Positions 1 to 7,991 of a DNA stretch of 11,343 nt are shown here, in pieces. Below the pieces are notes generated by a model. That model saw nothing but the letters and a program-made list of their open reading frames with translations. It was not told the DNA's origin and searched no databases. The position numbers were made by a program, and so were the translations under genes. The DNA comes from Zymoseptoria tritici IPO323 (Eukaryota; Ascomycota; Dothideomycetes; Mycosphaerellales; Mycosphaerellaceae), in contig NC_018201.1 of the NCBI RefSeq assembly GCF_000219625.1, forward strand, positions 5,369-16,711. Direction: 5' to 3'. Every line of letters begins with the position of its first letter. Positions within the stretch are counted from its first letter, which is position 1.

Positions 1-880
1 AACTAATAACTAGTCTATAAAAACTTCCTAAGCCTAACTTAAACTTCGCGTCTAGATTTCCTAGTACTATATCTACCTTAGGTTTTCTATTTCTTCCTTA
101 GGTTTTCTAAGACTAAGTAGTAGTTTTCTAAGCTTCCTAATTTATTAAATAATAGAAGAAAACTACTAGCTAGTCTTTAGAAACTCTAGAGCTTTTACTA
201 AAACTTCGAGTCTAGATTTCTTAGTACTAGATATACCTTTAGTTTTCTATTCTTTCCTAGAGTTTTCTAGGACTAACTTATAGTTTTCTAGGCTTTCTAG
301 GTCGGTATAAAATACCCTAAAACTATTATTTAGTCTATAGAAACCCTAGGGCTTAAAGTAAAACTCTAGGCCCGTCTTTTATATTTTATTTCGGATATTA
401 AGTTTTCTATTCTTTTATAGAGTTTTCTAGGACTAGCTAATAGTTTTCTAGGCTTTCTTATTAACGTAAGAATCTACTAAAACTATATACTAGTCTATAG
501 AAACCTCCTAGATTAATATAAAACTCTAAGTCTATCTTTACTAAGAAATTTCCTAGTACTAAAACTAGGGGTTTTATAAACTTTACTAGAGTTTATATAG
601 ACTAGTTAGAGGTTTTCTAAGCTTCTTTATCTATTTAAGAATCTAGGAAAACTATACCCTAAGCCCTTAAAACTCTAGGAAGAATATTAAAACCCTAAGT
701 CTCTATATATACTAGTACTTTAGGTTTTCTAGCGAGTACTAGAGTTTTCTACGACTAGCTAGTAGTTTTCTCCTACTCTTTAGAGCCTCTTATATCTTAT
801 AAAACCTAATTTATATACCTAGAAACTCGAGAGCCTCTAATAAAACCTCGGAACTCTTATTTTCTATTACTAAAATAGGG
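1..880. repeat. Degenerate tandem satellite, period about 160 bp
   Basis: The phrase TAGTCTATAG or a close variant recurs at 11, 171, 331 and 491, exactly 160 bp apart. Inside each unit a GTTTTCTA motif occurs as a triplet spaced 20 and 21 bp: 82, 102, 123; then 242, 262, 283; then 402, 422, 443. Later copies are less regular: one triplet member at 612, then 724, 744 and 765, so the last two periods are about 169 and 153. About five and a half units are visible, the last fading out near 880. There is no open frame on either strand. The array has no CpA or TpG, so it has been fully mutated by RIP-like change, as expected for tandem DNA. It could be a pericentromeric or subtelomeric satellite or an internal array of a transposon; the sequence does not decide. 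Confidence 0.82.
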
Positions 881-889
881 TATTTTTAT

Positions 890-943
890 CTATAAGCCTT
901 AAGGGCTTATAGAAAGATCCCCTAAGCCTTCTCGAAGGGCTTA
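890..943. repeat. Two short inverted repeats
   Basis: Positions 890-912 are a near-perfect palindrome centred on CCTTAAGG, with CTATAAG at one end and CTTATAG at the other. Positions 923-943 form a second near-palindrome, TAAGCC...GGGCTTA around TCTCGA. They lie between the satellite and the integrase fossil. Role unknown; they may be the end of a small inserted element. Confidence 0.55.
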
Positions 944-961
944 CGACCTCTCGAACGAATA

Positions 962-1001
962 GTCGCTTCGCGAGAAGTCGCGTCGCTTCGCGAAAAGTCG
1001 C
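962..1001. repeat. 20-bp direct repeat, two copies
   Basis: GTCGCTTCGCGAGAAGTCGC at 962-981 is followed directly by a copy with one difference at 982-1001. Each unit also contains a small CTTCGCG/CGCGAAG-type inverted repeat. The stretch is CpG-rich although its surroundings are A/T-rich, because RIP does not attack CpG. Confidence 0.8.
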
Positions 1002-1050
1002 CTTATAGCTCCGCTCGGGTCGACTTCGTCGACCCGAGCTACGCTATAAG
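1002..1050. repeat. Long hairpin: 23-bp inverted repeat with 3-nt loop
   Basis: The left arm 1002-1024 pairs with the right arm 1028-1050 across a TTC loop. Twenty of 23 positions match; the three mismatches are together in the middle of the arm (TCC against GTA). The core contains GTCGAC on each side. The hairpin abuts the start of the readable integrase frame, so it may mark the breakpoint where the upstream part of the retrotransposon was lost. Confidence 0.8.
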
Positions 1051-1051
1051 T

Positions 1052-2239
1052 AGGTACTTCTAGAAGGGCATATATAAGGACGTATTACGATATATTAAAG
1101 GGTGTCCGTAGTATAACCTACGTAGTACGGGTAACTACGCGAATACTCTACTATATATACCTAATCCGGAGCCTAGTACGATCTAGGCGATTAATACTAT
1201 AAATGTCGACTTAACTATAAGCATTATTATAGTAAGGGAGCTAGTTAGCGGCTTCCCGGAGGCGCGTATTATAAACAAAAGTAAGCTTATTAGTACGAAC
1301 AGTGTTAGCTCTACTATAATTACTAGCTTTATATACGAGATACTCTTTTATAGGTATAGTATTATAAAATTAATCCGGCTTAATAGTAGCCGTAAGAACT
1401 TCGGTAAGGTGCTTACTCTACTCGTATAAATAGACGTACGACTTAGTCGCGTATCGCCCTATTACCCTTAAGGAAATAGAATAGTAGAGCGAGGGTACCC
1501 GAATATACTCGATGTTCTCGCTAAGTATACGAACGGAACTATAAAAGGATAGCGCCGGTATTTCTATACCGCGCTATAGGCTAATCGATCTACTATTCGA
1601 CGAACTACCGGCTATATACCTTCTAAACTCTAGTATTCCTTTAATGTTATCCTTCCGGTAGAGCTTAAGTTTTAGACTTAGAATACTACGGCTTAGAACA
1701 ATATTCGTACGGAAGAAGATCTTATCGCCCTACGTACCGAGTAGATCCTTATAAGGGAAATAGATATTAAGGAAGCCCGCCTTCGTAGCCTACGGCTTCG
1801 AGAGCTTACTAAGGAATACTAGGATAACACCTATAATACCGACGATATACTAATCCCTCTTAGTACTACTATTCTTATACGCCGCGGAGAAAGAAAGTTA
1901 ACTACGGAAAAGCTATCGTTCCGATAGAAGGGACTATATCGTATATACTTATACCTAGAAGCTACGTCGACGTATAAGATCGAGGAACTTACTAGCGCCG
2001 TTCTTACTACGACCTTTCCGCGCCGAATACTCCGCCCTATACCTAAGTAGGATTCTATACGCGTATTACTACTAGAAGTCGGATCTACTATACCTCTAGA
2101 GGACGAGCTTAAAGAAGGGCATAATCTAAGCGACGAAGACGATAGTCTACTACCGTCCCCGTAGGTGCGACTACCTAACCTAGCCTTACTAGACGTATCG
2201 TAGTACGAGCGCTTCGTATAATAGCCTTTAGGGGGGGGG
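1052..2239 (+). pseudogene. Ty3/gypsy-type integrase fossil (3' end of pol), RIP-inactivated
   Basis: One frame (codons starting at 1052, 1061, 1208 and so on) stays readable for about 395 codons with no frameshift, interrupted by about 19 TAG/TAA codons. In order: the zinc-finger half, with a CxxC whose first Cys is TGT at 1103 and whose second now reads Tyr (TAT, 1112); an Asp at 1208 in a V-D-L-T context; the SGFPEAR-like strand before 1270; the second catalytic position at 1382, now Asn (AAT), inside a block that aligns to the family's DGGxEN; and the Glu at 1487, preceded by a YYP...GN block. The spacing is D-58-D-35-E, as in retroviral-type integrases. Further on are RRTTGY near 1595, LPVELK near 1655 and a W/K-G-P-Y/F-R-I-like motif at 1922-1945 in which Trp reads TAG and Pro reads Leu (CTA). 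Reverse transcriptase and RNase H are missing upstream, so the copy is truncated as well as mutated. Family assignment is firm; clade is not. Confidence 0.88.
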
Positions 2240-2240
2240 G
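2231..2240 (+). other. G10 tract at the end of the integrase frame, possible polypurine tract
   Basis: Ten consecutive G residues followed by AAGAG lie directly at the end of the readable integrase frame. LTR retrotransposons prime plus-strand synthesis at a purine-rich tract just before the 3' LTR. The position fits, but no LTR with TG...CA ends can be recognised next to it because RIP would have erased those ends. The tract also codes in frame for Gly-Gly-Gly, so it may simply be coding. Confidence 0.3.
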
Positions 2241-3083
2241 AAGAGTACGCGGCGTTATTTGCTCGACCTCGTTACTTATATCTATACTAAGTATACTAAT
2301 ATAGATCGCCTAAAGTAGTAAAGTAAGCTCTTTTCGCCTATAACATCGCCGTCCCCGCCGCTAATTATCTACTACCGGCACCGCTAAATAGGAAATAAAG
2401 TTTAAGGGGCGCCTATACTACTACCCTTACCCGACTATAATAAATGCCGGCTTAAACGACATCTATAACATTTTCGCTACTAGAACACTACTATTAATTA
2501 TAAGGCGTAGTAAGGAAGAAGAGGAGAAAGAATAGTAAGTAGTAAAGCTTTTTAGGGGCTTAGCTACGCTTCCGGAACAATTATAAGCGGGTTCTAATAA
2601 TTAGAAACAATTTACCTCTAATAGAAGGTTTATAAACATCTAGAGTTTACTAACAACTATCGCTACGACTAGTATTATTATATCGCGGCTACTACCGCCG
2701 TCCCCGCTACCCCGTCCCGGTATTACCCTAGGCTACCCCCGGGGGTAATCGAGGGAAAATAGCCGTATTAAGGTAGTAACTAGCACTAGCTCGACTATCT
2801 AGAAATAGCGAACTATTAAACTAACTACGCTCTTTAATGTACGTACTAAAGCGTAACTACTCGTACTTAACATCGACACTTATAGTAGGTATATACTAAC
2901 TACTACTTTCCGCCTTAATCGGGAGTAGCCGGCTAGCCTCATTTTCTCCTACTAGTAGTTCTTATACATTTTCTCGAGTTACTTTTTACGACTATAACCT
3001 CCTTATTAACATCCTCGTTTACTACCCCCTTTATAACCGGCCTAGATAGCCGACTCGACTTTATAAGCGATTACGCTTATACT
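2241..3083. other. Mutated non-coding stretch, no gene seen
   Basis: This 0.84-kb stretch is A/T-rich and CpA-depleted. No frame on either strand gives recognisable protein, and TAG/TAA are frequent in all frames. From its position after the integrase it could include a 3' LTR of the gypsy-type element, but I found no second copy of it in the window to prove that. Near its right end the plus strand may already belong to the 5' part of the long fossil frame that resumes after the insertion at 3099. Confidence 0.5.
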
Positions 3084-3098
3084 ATAAGGTACGCTACT
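3084..3098 (+). repeat. Left copy of 15-bp target-site duplication
   Basis: ATAAGGTACGCTACT at 3084-3098 is identical to 3815-3829. The two copies bracket a segment of quite different composition, and both lie in RIP-mutated DNA. A 15-bp exact duplication is typical of target-primed (non-LTR) retrotransposition. Confidence 0.88.
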
Positions 3099-3182
3099 GA
3101 CGGCCGAACAGACTGCACCTTCACGCGGTGGCCGTCGTAAGTACCTTCCTTAGAAGGGAAACTAAGACAGTCTGGAAGAAAC

Positions 3183-3240
3183 CTCCTCGAAAACCTCTCG
3201 AATCCGCCCGAAATCCTTCTCGAAATCCGCCTCGAAACAC
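3183..3240. repeat. Short degenerate tandem repeat inside the insertion
   Basis: About five units of 11-12 bp resembling CCTCTCGAAAT follow one another (CTCCTCGAAAA, CCTCTCGAAT, CCGCCCGAAAT, CCTTCTCGAAAT, CCGCCTCGAAA). A related phrase returns near 3323-3345. It explains the low-complexity Arg/Ser-rich reading on the minus strand. Confidence 0.6.
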
Positions 3241-3790
3241 GAGCTACAACAGAACAACAGCACGATTCGAACGAATAGCCCTCTACGCTACGAACTAGTC
3301 CACTCTGCCCTATACGCGCACCTCCTCGAAATCCGAATCGAAATCGCATGTCCCTTCTCTAGAGACTTCGTCGCCCTCGAAGGAAGCATACATGCACTTC
3401 AAAGAGCTAGAACTCGGTGGAATCTACAACTCTACGATTAACCTACGTAGCTATATGCGCTAGAAGGCGGCATATAGTTCTACAAAGGCATATTGAGGAC
3501 AAGAGAAGGTAGCGAGTTAGACAGCTGAATTCGCAGCGTGTGTGCGAAGCGGAAGGATCCGCTAAAAATTCTGCAAAAGCTTAGCGCGAAAATTCTGCAG
3601 CCTTGGGCTGCAACACTCGTTTGATTTCCTTTGTCTCGCATTTGTTTAAAGTCCTTTAGCATTGCCTTAGGCACGGGGTCTCCCCTAAGGTCAAAGAATA
3701 CCGAAAAATCTGATTGTAACTAGATCTACTGCTTTGCCTTTATAGCAAAGCCGTCCTACATAGTCTTGGACTCCGAAAGGACGTAAATGG

Positions 3791-3814
3791 AACAAACAAA
3801 CAAACAAACAAACA
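3791..3814 (+). repeat. (CAAA)n 3' tail of the inserted element
   Basis: Twenty-four bases of AAC(AAAC)n lie directly upstream of the right copy of the target-site duplication. A short tandem or A-rich 3' tail in this position is characteristic of LINEs and SINEs and sets the element's orientation as plus. Confidence 0.85.
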
Positions 3815-3829
3815 ATAAGGTACGCTACT
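3815..3829 (+). repeat. Right copy of 15-bp target-site duplication
   Basis: Identical to 3084-3098. Removing 3099-3829 restores a continuous RIP-mutated sequence, the inferred empty site. Confidence 0.88.
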
Positions 3830-6800
3830 TACCCCTATCTAATATAATAGTAAAACTTTTAGTAGTATTAATAAAATCCGCGCCTACGTAGTAAACTTCG
3901 ACAAGGACGAAGCACTTTAGTTCTACGTAGATATAGCTAAGAAGCTTAAGGCTTTCGGCGTAGCTATAAAGTTAATAACTAATAGTATACGCTTACTATT
4001 CGATAAAGAACTATCGGTCTACTACCTAGTTAAGGTTAATCGCTTTAATCTACTCGATAGAGAAGTTAAGAACTACTCTACTAATCTTTAGATTTCTCGC
4101 GACTCGGTAAAGCGTAACGACTAGTATCGCCGCGTATTAGCTATAAACCTTTAAATCGAGAATGCCCCGAGTATAGTCGTATATCCGTACTTTATAATTA
4201 ATAAAGTACGCTCTAACGACTTTAATAAGTATATAAGCGTACTTATTAACTCCTCGAAGAAGGTAGAGCAAACGATTAATACGCTTACTCGCGCTATAAT
4301 TACTAATATTAGTAAAACCCGTACTACCCGTACGACCGAAATTACCGTTAGCGATGTTAAGCTAGTAGTTCAAAATGCTAAGAACGACCCGGATACTACT
4401 ATACGCGTAATTACGCGCTCGGAATTAGAAGAGCTAGAGAAGGCTATTAATAGCCGTAGTAATAAGATAAAGGCGAACCCGCTCTTCTATTCTCGCTACC
4501 GTATTAACGCGTAGGGTACGCTTATTAGATTCTACCCTACTACCGCCCTTACTATCGACTACCCTAAGAGCCCGGTTAATAGCCCTAAGCCTACTCGTAC
4601 TTTATTACCTAACCGCGGCCGTACGCGCTCTAGCGCTAAATTTACGAATAAGTTTAATACTAGCGCGGTACGATAAGCTAAGGAAGACGAGCTCTTAGCC
4701 GAGGCGCTTTAAGACATCGAGAACTAAGAAGTACGTCCTCTTAGTAAGGAGGCGGCGAATACTCGGCCGAGTATACGACTACGTATAGGCGCCCGTACGG
4801 CTACTACTACTCTTATAGCGACTCGCGGTAATAATGCGGAGGAGGATAATACGGATAATACTAGCAACGACGACTTTAAGGATAAGCTAGGTCGTCGTAG
4901 CCGCGGCATTAAGACTACGGTCGCGAAGGCCGGAATTAAGGATAACTATATATACTTCCGTCCGAAGGCATCCGTAACTACTAATCTTCTAGATAGTACT
5001 GTTCGGAAAGCTACCTTAAAGGCGGTTATCGAGAAGATTAAGAAGCTTACTCGCCTTAAGGACAAGGCTACGATTACTATAGCTACTCGTACTAAAGTTA
5101 ATACGGTTATAGCTCTTACGGCTACCTACCTAAGCGACGGTTACTACATCTACTTTGCGTATTAATACTAGCTCCTCGGTAAGGCTAGATACTACGTTAA
5201 CGCACTTAGCTACGATACTACTATATAGCGTATTATCGTATACGCGAACAATACCGGCGATCGTATTACGGCCTTCTTATCGACTAATAATGCCTACGCT
5301 AATGTTAAGAAGTTTGCTCGGTCGCCTTACCCCCGCGATACCTACCTCTTATACCGTAAGATCCCTAACAAATTAGTGTTCGAGGTTTATATAATAAACG
5401 ACGATTTCTCTATAGCCGCTAAAGCTATACTGCCCGGAGTCTACGATTAGTTCTAGCTAGACGGTACGATCGCTATTAACATCTTCGGCTAGTAGAAGAG
5501 CTTCGACCTTCTATATATCTTTAAGAGCGAGTTTAAGATATACTACTATTATTTCCTTATACCTCCCGGTACTAACGATATTAGCTAGTTACGTAACTAC
5601 TTCTACTCGCTAATATAGTAGAGTATGCGCTAAGACCTAATGTACTACGTATTATACTACCTTCTTCGACTAGATAAGGTAATAAACCTCTACTTATACC
5701 CGTACTACGCTAAGCTTACGCTTCCGGGGGCGTTTACTACTTTTAAGTATATAGATTATAACCCTATCGATATGCTCGAGGGTAATAAGTTAATAGTAAT
5801 AATAATTTAAGGTTTAGTTTCCCTTACCGATAAAGATAAGGAAAACTATACCCTAATTATCCCCGGTATATACCTATACTAGAAGAAGTAGTATACTAAT
5901 ATAGAGGAGCGTACGTAGGCACTTATCGACTCTAAAGTCGCTAAGGGTATAGACAAGGAGGCTACTACGAAGGATGCTCGCTTTAAGCTTAGTCTACGTA
6001 ATACGATAGTTCTAATAATTACCGATAAGATAATTACTACGGAGGATCTTCGGGAATTTAAGACTAACTAGCACCTTTAGCTAGTTAAGGTAGGTATTAC
6101 TCGTATCTCTTATCTACTACTTCCGTATAGATCTACCGGACTAGTAACTAAGCTACGTATAACTACTCTACTATAGTTTGTCGCCGGTAAGCCCGGTAGT
6201 ACTATCGAGAATACCTTAGCTAGTACCGTCGCCGAGCTTACCTACTCCTACTCCGTACGTATGCCTAGCTTTAAGACTCCGTCTAGTAAGCCTAATAACT
6301 ACGGTATACCGACTACGCCCTTTCCTACCTCGGTAGTTATCCGTACGTAGAGTGCTCTATCTAACGCTGTTCTCGGTGCTACTACCTACCTCGATGCCGG
6401 TATTAAGGCTAACTAAGATACCCTCTTCTCTAAGTCTAAATTCTACCGTAAGGAGTACGTTACTAAGACTCGCGCTACATTAGTCGCTCGCGTCTTCCTT
6501 ACTATAGCCGACTACGTCCGTCCGTAAGAGTAAGAAGCCTTTAGATTTAATAATAGCTACTTCGGCGGTAGTAAGTACGAGAAGGTAAGCGCGAGCGATA
6601 CGGAGCGTACCGAGCGTATAGCCGCACTAGCTAAGAACAAGAGTAAGTAATAGGTTAAGGAAATAGCCTAGGAAATTAACAACCGTAATAATAGTAAGGG
6701 TTTAAAGGTAACTATTAATACTAAGGGTAATATAGTCGAGGAGAGTAAGGCTCGTAACCCCTCGGCTAAGACTAATACTAAGGATCTACCTATTTTTAGT

Positions 6801-6959
6801 ACCTCCGGTCGCGTTGCCGACGGATACGTACCGACTATAGAGTAGGTTTACTAGTAATACCTATAGTTCGGTAGTAAGGAAGAGGACTAGCTCGCTAAGA
6901 ACTAGCTTAATAAGCTAGATCTTCGTAACGACGACATTAAGGAACTTAGTCGCTATTAA
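3830..6959 (+). pseudogene. Fossil open reading frame of about 1,040 codons, family not recognised, RIP-inactivated
   Basis: A single frame (codons beginning at 3891, 5748, 6951 and so on) reads as plausible protein over 3.1 kb with no frameshift. It is broken by about 39 TAG/TAA codons at positions best explained by former Gln or Trp codons; TGA is absent. The reading is Lys/Glu/Asp/Arg/Thr/Ser-rich in its first third (to about 4980), with a Ser/Thr/Asp-rich acidic section near 4830-4900. It is more globular from about 5000 to 6180, and charged again to the end (GGSKYEK near 6568, ERTERIAALAKNKSK near 6610). In the globular part, Y-x-D at 5748-5756 and IPG-x-Y at 5859-5873 could derive from an HxD...H iron-binding pattern, since CAT/CAC become TAT/TAC under RIP. 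However, no matching Arg is well placed, so a 2-oxoglutarate dioxygenase is only a guess. No reverse transcriptase, integrase or Zn-knuckle was seen. The frame may start upstream of the 3099 insertion, near 3070. Length and repeat status suggest a transposon-borne gene. Confidence 0.7.
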
Positions 6960-7752
6960 GTAGTGCTTATTATGTCTATAGTATAGATATATAATAAGTA
7001 GGGGAGGGAAATATTATAGGGTAAATAGTGTCGAATATAGTTTATAGTATAGCGTAGTTTTAGGTCTTAGCGATACATAGTAGTCGGATTCTTCCTTTTT
7101 TTAAGGACCTAACAACAACATTACCGGTCGTCGGTAGTACTTAATGCACTTTATAGCTACTACTTATTTCTTAATATAATTCTACGCTCGATACCGCGCC
7201 CTTAAGGTACTTATATACTTACCTCTTAGTACCTTAGGTTAGTAGTAGTCGATTCTACCTACTATACCGGTAAAGGAGAAGGCGGTACGCGTAGTAGTAA
7301 GGAGGGCGGAGGTAGTAGTAGAGGAGTCGGTACGCGAGGAGGACTAAAAGTAACGATTAGTACTACGAATATATAGCGAACGGTAGGAGAAGAACCTACG
7401 TATTACTTATCTTAGAATCGATAGTAGTAAGAAGACTAAAAGGGTGTTAGTACTAGTATATATCTAAAGTTATAAAGGAGAAGGAAGGGATCGCTTACGA
7501 GTCTACGGCCGATATAGTAGTAGTAACGACGGCGGTAATAAGGAGTTCGGCGGCGGTAATAGTAAGGTCGGAGACGGCGGTCGTAATAGTAATATAATAA
7601 GATTAAATAAGTGCTATTAAGTAGCGTAATCGTACGGGCAGCGCGTACGTAATAGTAGTAGTAATTAAAGAGACTAGTTCGAGAGAAGTTTTTAAAGGAC
7701 GTAAGGTTAAAATGTTAATAATAATAAGTAAACGGTACATTTAGCCCGCGAT

Positions 7753-7788
7753 TTACTCGCGAGTACTATACGAGCGTACCGCGAGTAA
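7753..7788. repeat. Inverted repeat, 9-bp arms
   Basis: TTACTCGCG at 7753-7761 pairs exactly with CGCGAGTAA at 7780-7788. The 18-nt loop contains a further GTAC/GTAC pairing. Function unknown. Confidence 0.6.
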
Positions 7789-7891
7789 GAGCTAATAATA
7801 GGAATAAAGCTATTATATTGTTAGGCTCGTAATATAGTTAGAGGGCGTTATTTACTTATAATACGTACGCCGGCCGAGCTAGTAATACTAT

Positions 7892-7926
7892 TCCTACCGA
7901 GTTTTTATAATTTTCTATCGGTAGGA
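7892..7926. repeat. Inverted repeat, 9-bp arms, A/T-rich loop
   Basis: TCCTACCGA at 7892-7900 pairs exactly with TCGGTAGGA at 7918-7926 around a 17-nt T/A-rich loop. It lies about 65 bp before the edge of the mutated block and could be near the end of an element. It could also be a transcription terminator-like hairpin, but that is not supported in a eukaryote. Confidence 0.55.
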
Positions 7927-7991
7927 TTTTAAATATTTAATTAAGACTAAGATAGACGCACTCGCACCTATTCGTAGTACGTTCGCGTCCG

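Larger units (their letters stand above)
3099..3814 (+). mobile_element. Non-LTR-type retroelement copy (SINE or 5'-truncated LINE), not RIP-mutated
   Basis: This 716-bp segment is bounded by a perfect 15-bp duplication and ends on the plus strand in a (CAAA)n tail directly before the right duplication, the hallmark of target-primed reverse transcription. Unlike both flanks it has normal CpA and TpG content. No protein can be assigned: the short minus-strand frames at 3077-3349 and 3480-3674 look like low-complexity shadows. The left part has repeated CTCGAAATCC-like phrases. The right part has several short hairpins: CCTTAGG with CCTAAGG (3665-3690) and GCTTTGC with GCAAAGC (3731-3751). I looked for an internal RNA polymerase III promoter and found only a weak B-box-like GATTCGAAC at 3264, not enough to call it a tRNA-derived SINE. 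It may instead be a LINE 3' untranslated region. It must have inserted after RIP of the host DNA. Confidence 0.72.
1..7991. other. RIP-mutated A/T-rich compartment (interrupted at 3099-3814)
   Basis: Seen: CpA and its complement TpG are almost absent, while CpG, GpC and especially TpA are frequent. Positions 1-1068 contain no CpA or TpG at all. In 1069-3097 and 3815-7991 I count about 90 surviving CpA/TpG sites. Nearly all are preceded by a purine on the C strand (ACA or GCA); only two are not, at 2940 and 4371. Known: fungal RIP converts CpA to TpA on both strands of duplicated DNA. Inference: this is a heavily RIPed repeat block. The depletion removes all TGA and TGG trinucleotides, so every stop in the fossil frames is TAG or TAA and there are no Trp codons. 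The segment 3099-3814 inside the block is exempt. The right edge is sharp, at the first TGA near 7992. Confidence 0.93.
6960..7991. other. Mutated non-coding stretch downstream of the long fossil frame
   Basis: About 1 kb with the same CpA depletion. It is rich in TAGTAG and GGCGG phrases and has no readable frame on either strand. It contains two clear short hairpins, listed separately. It may be the 3' untranslated part of the element carrying the long fossil frame; no terminal repeat matching anything upstream was found by eye. Confidence 0.55.

Noticed and set aside
1..880. Telomere-like CCCTAA strings
   Set aside because: CCCTAA occurs only as isolated single hits in A/T-rich units, never as adjacent TTAGGG repeats, so this is not a telomere array.
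3077..3349. 90-codon minus-strand open frame, Arg/Ser-rich
   Set aside because: It coincides with the short CTCGAAATCC-type repeats of the inserted element and crosses the left target duplication into RIPed DNA; it has no domain and is explained as low complexity.
3640..3790. tRNA gene or tRNA-derived promoter in the inserted element
   Set aside because: Several small hairpins are present, but no cloverleaf with correct arms and no convincing A and B boxes at proper spacing.
4724..5376. Short frames on both strands inside the long fossil (61 and 73 codons)
   Set aside because: They overlap the long plus-strand fossil frame in other frames and exist because RIP removes TGA stops; they have no independent support.
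1..7991. CRISPR array or bacterial repeat system
   Set aside because: The 160-bp satellite has no repeat-spacer structure, and composition, RIP signature and retroelements point to a fungus.
2241..7991. Pair of LTRs flanking the gypsy-type fossil
   Set aside because: I compared 2241-3083 with 6960-7991 by eye and found only chance-level matches such as GCGTTATTT; no pair of long direct repeats was seen.
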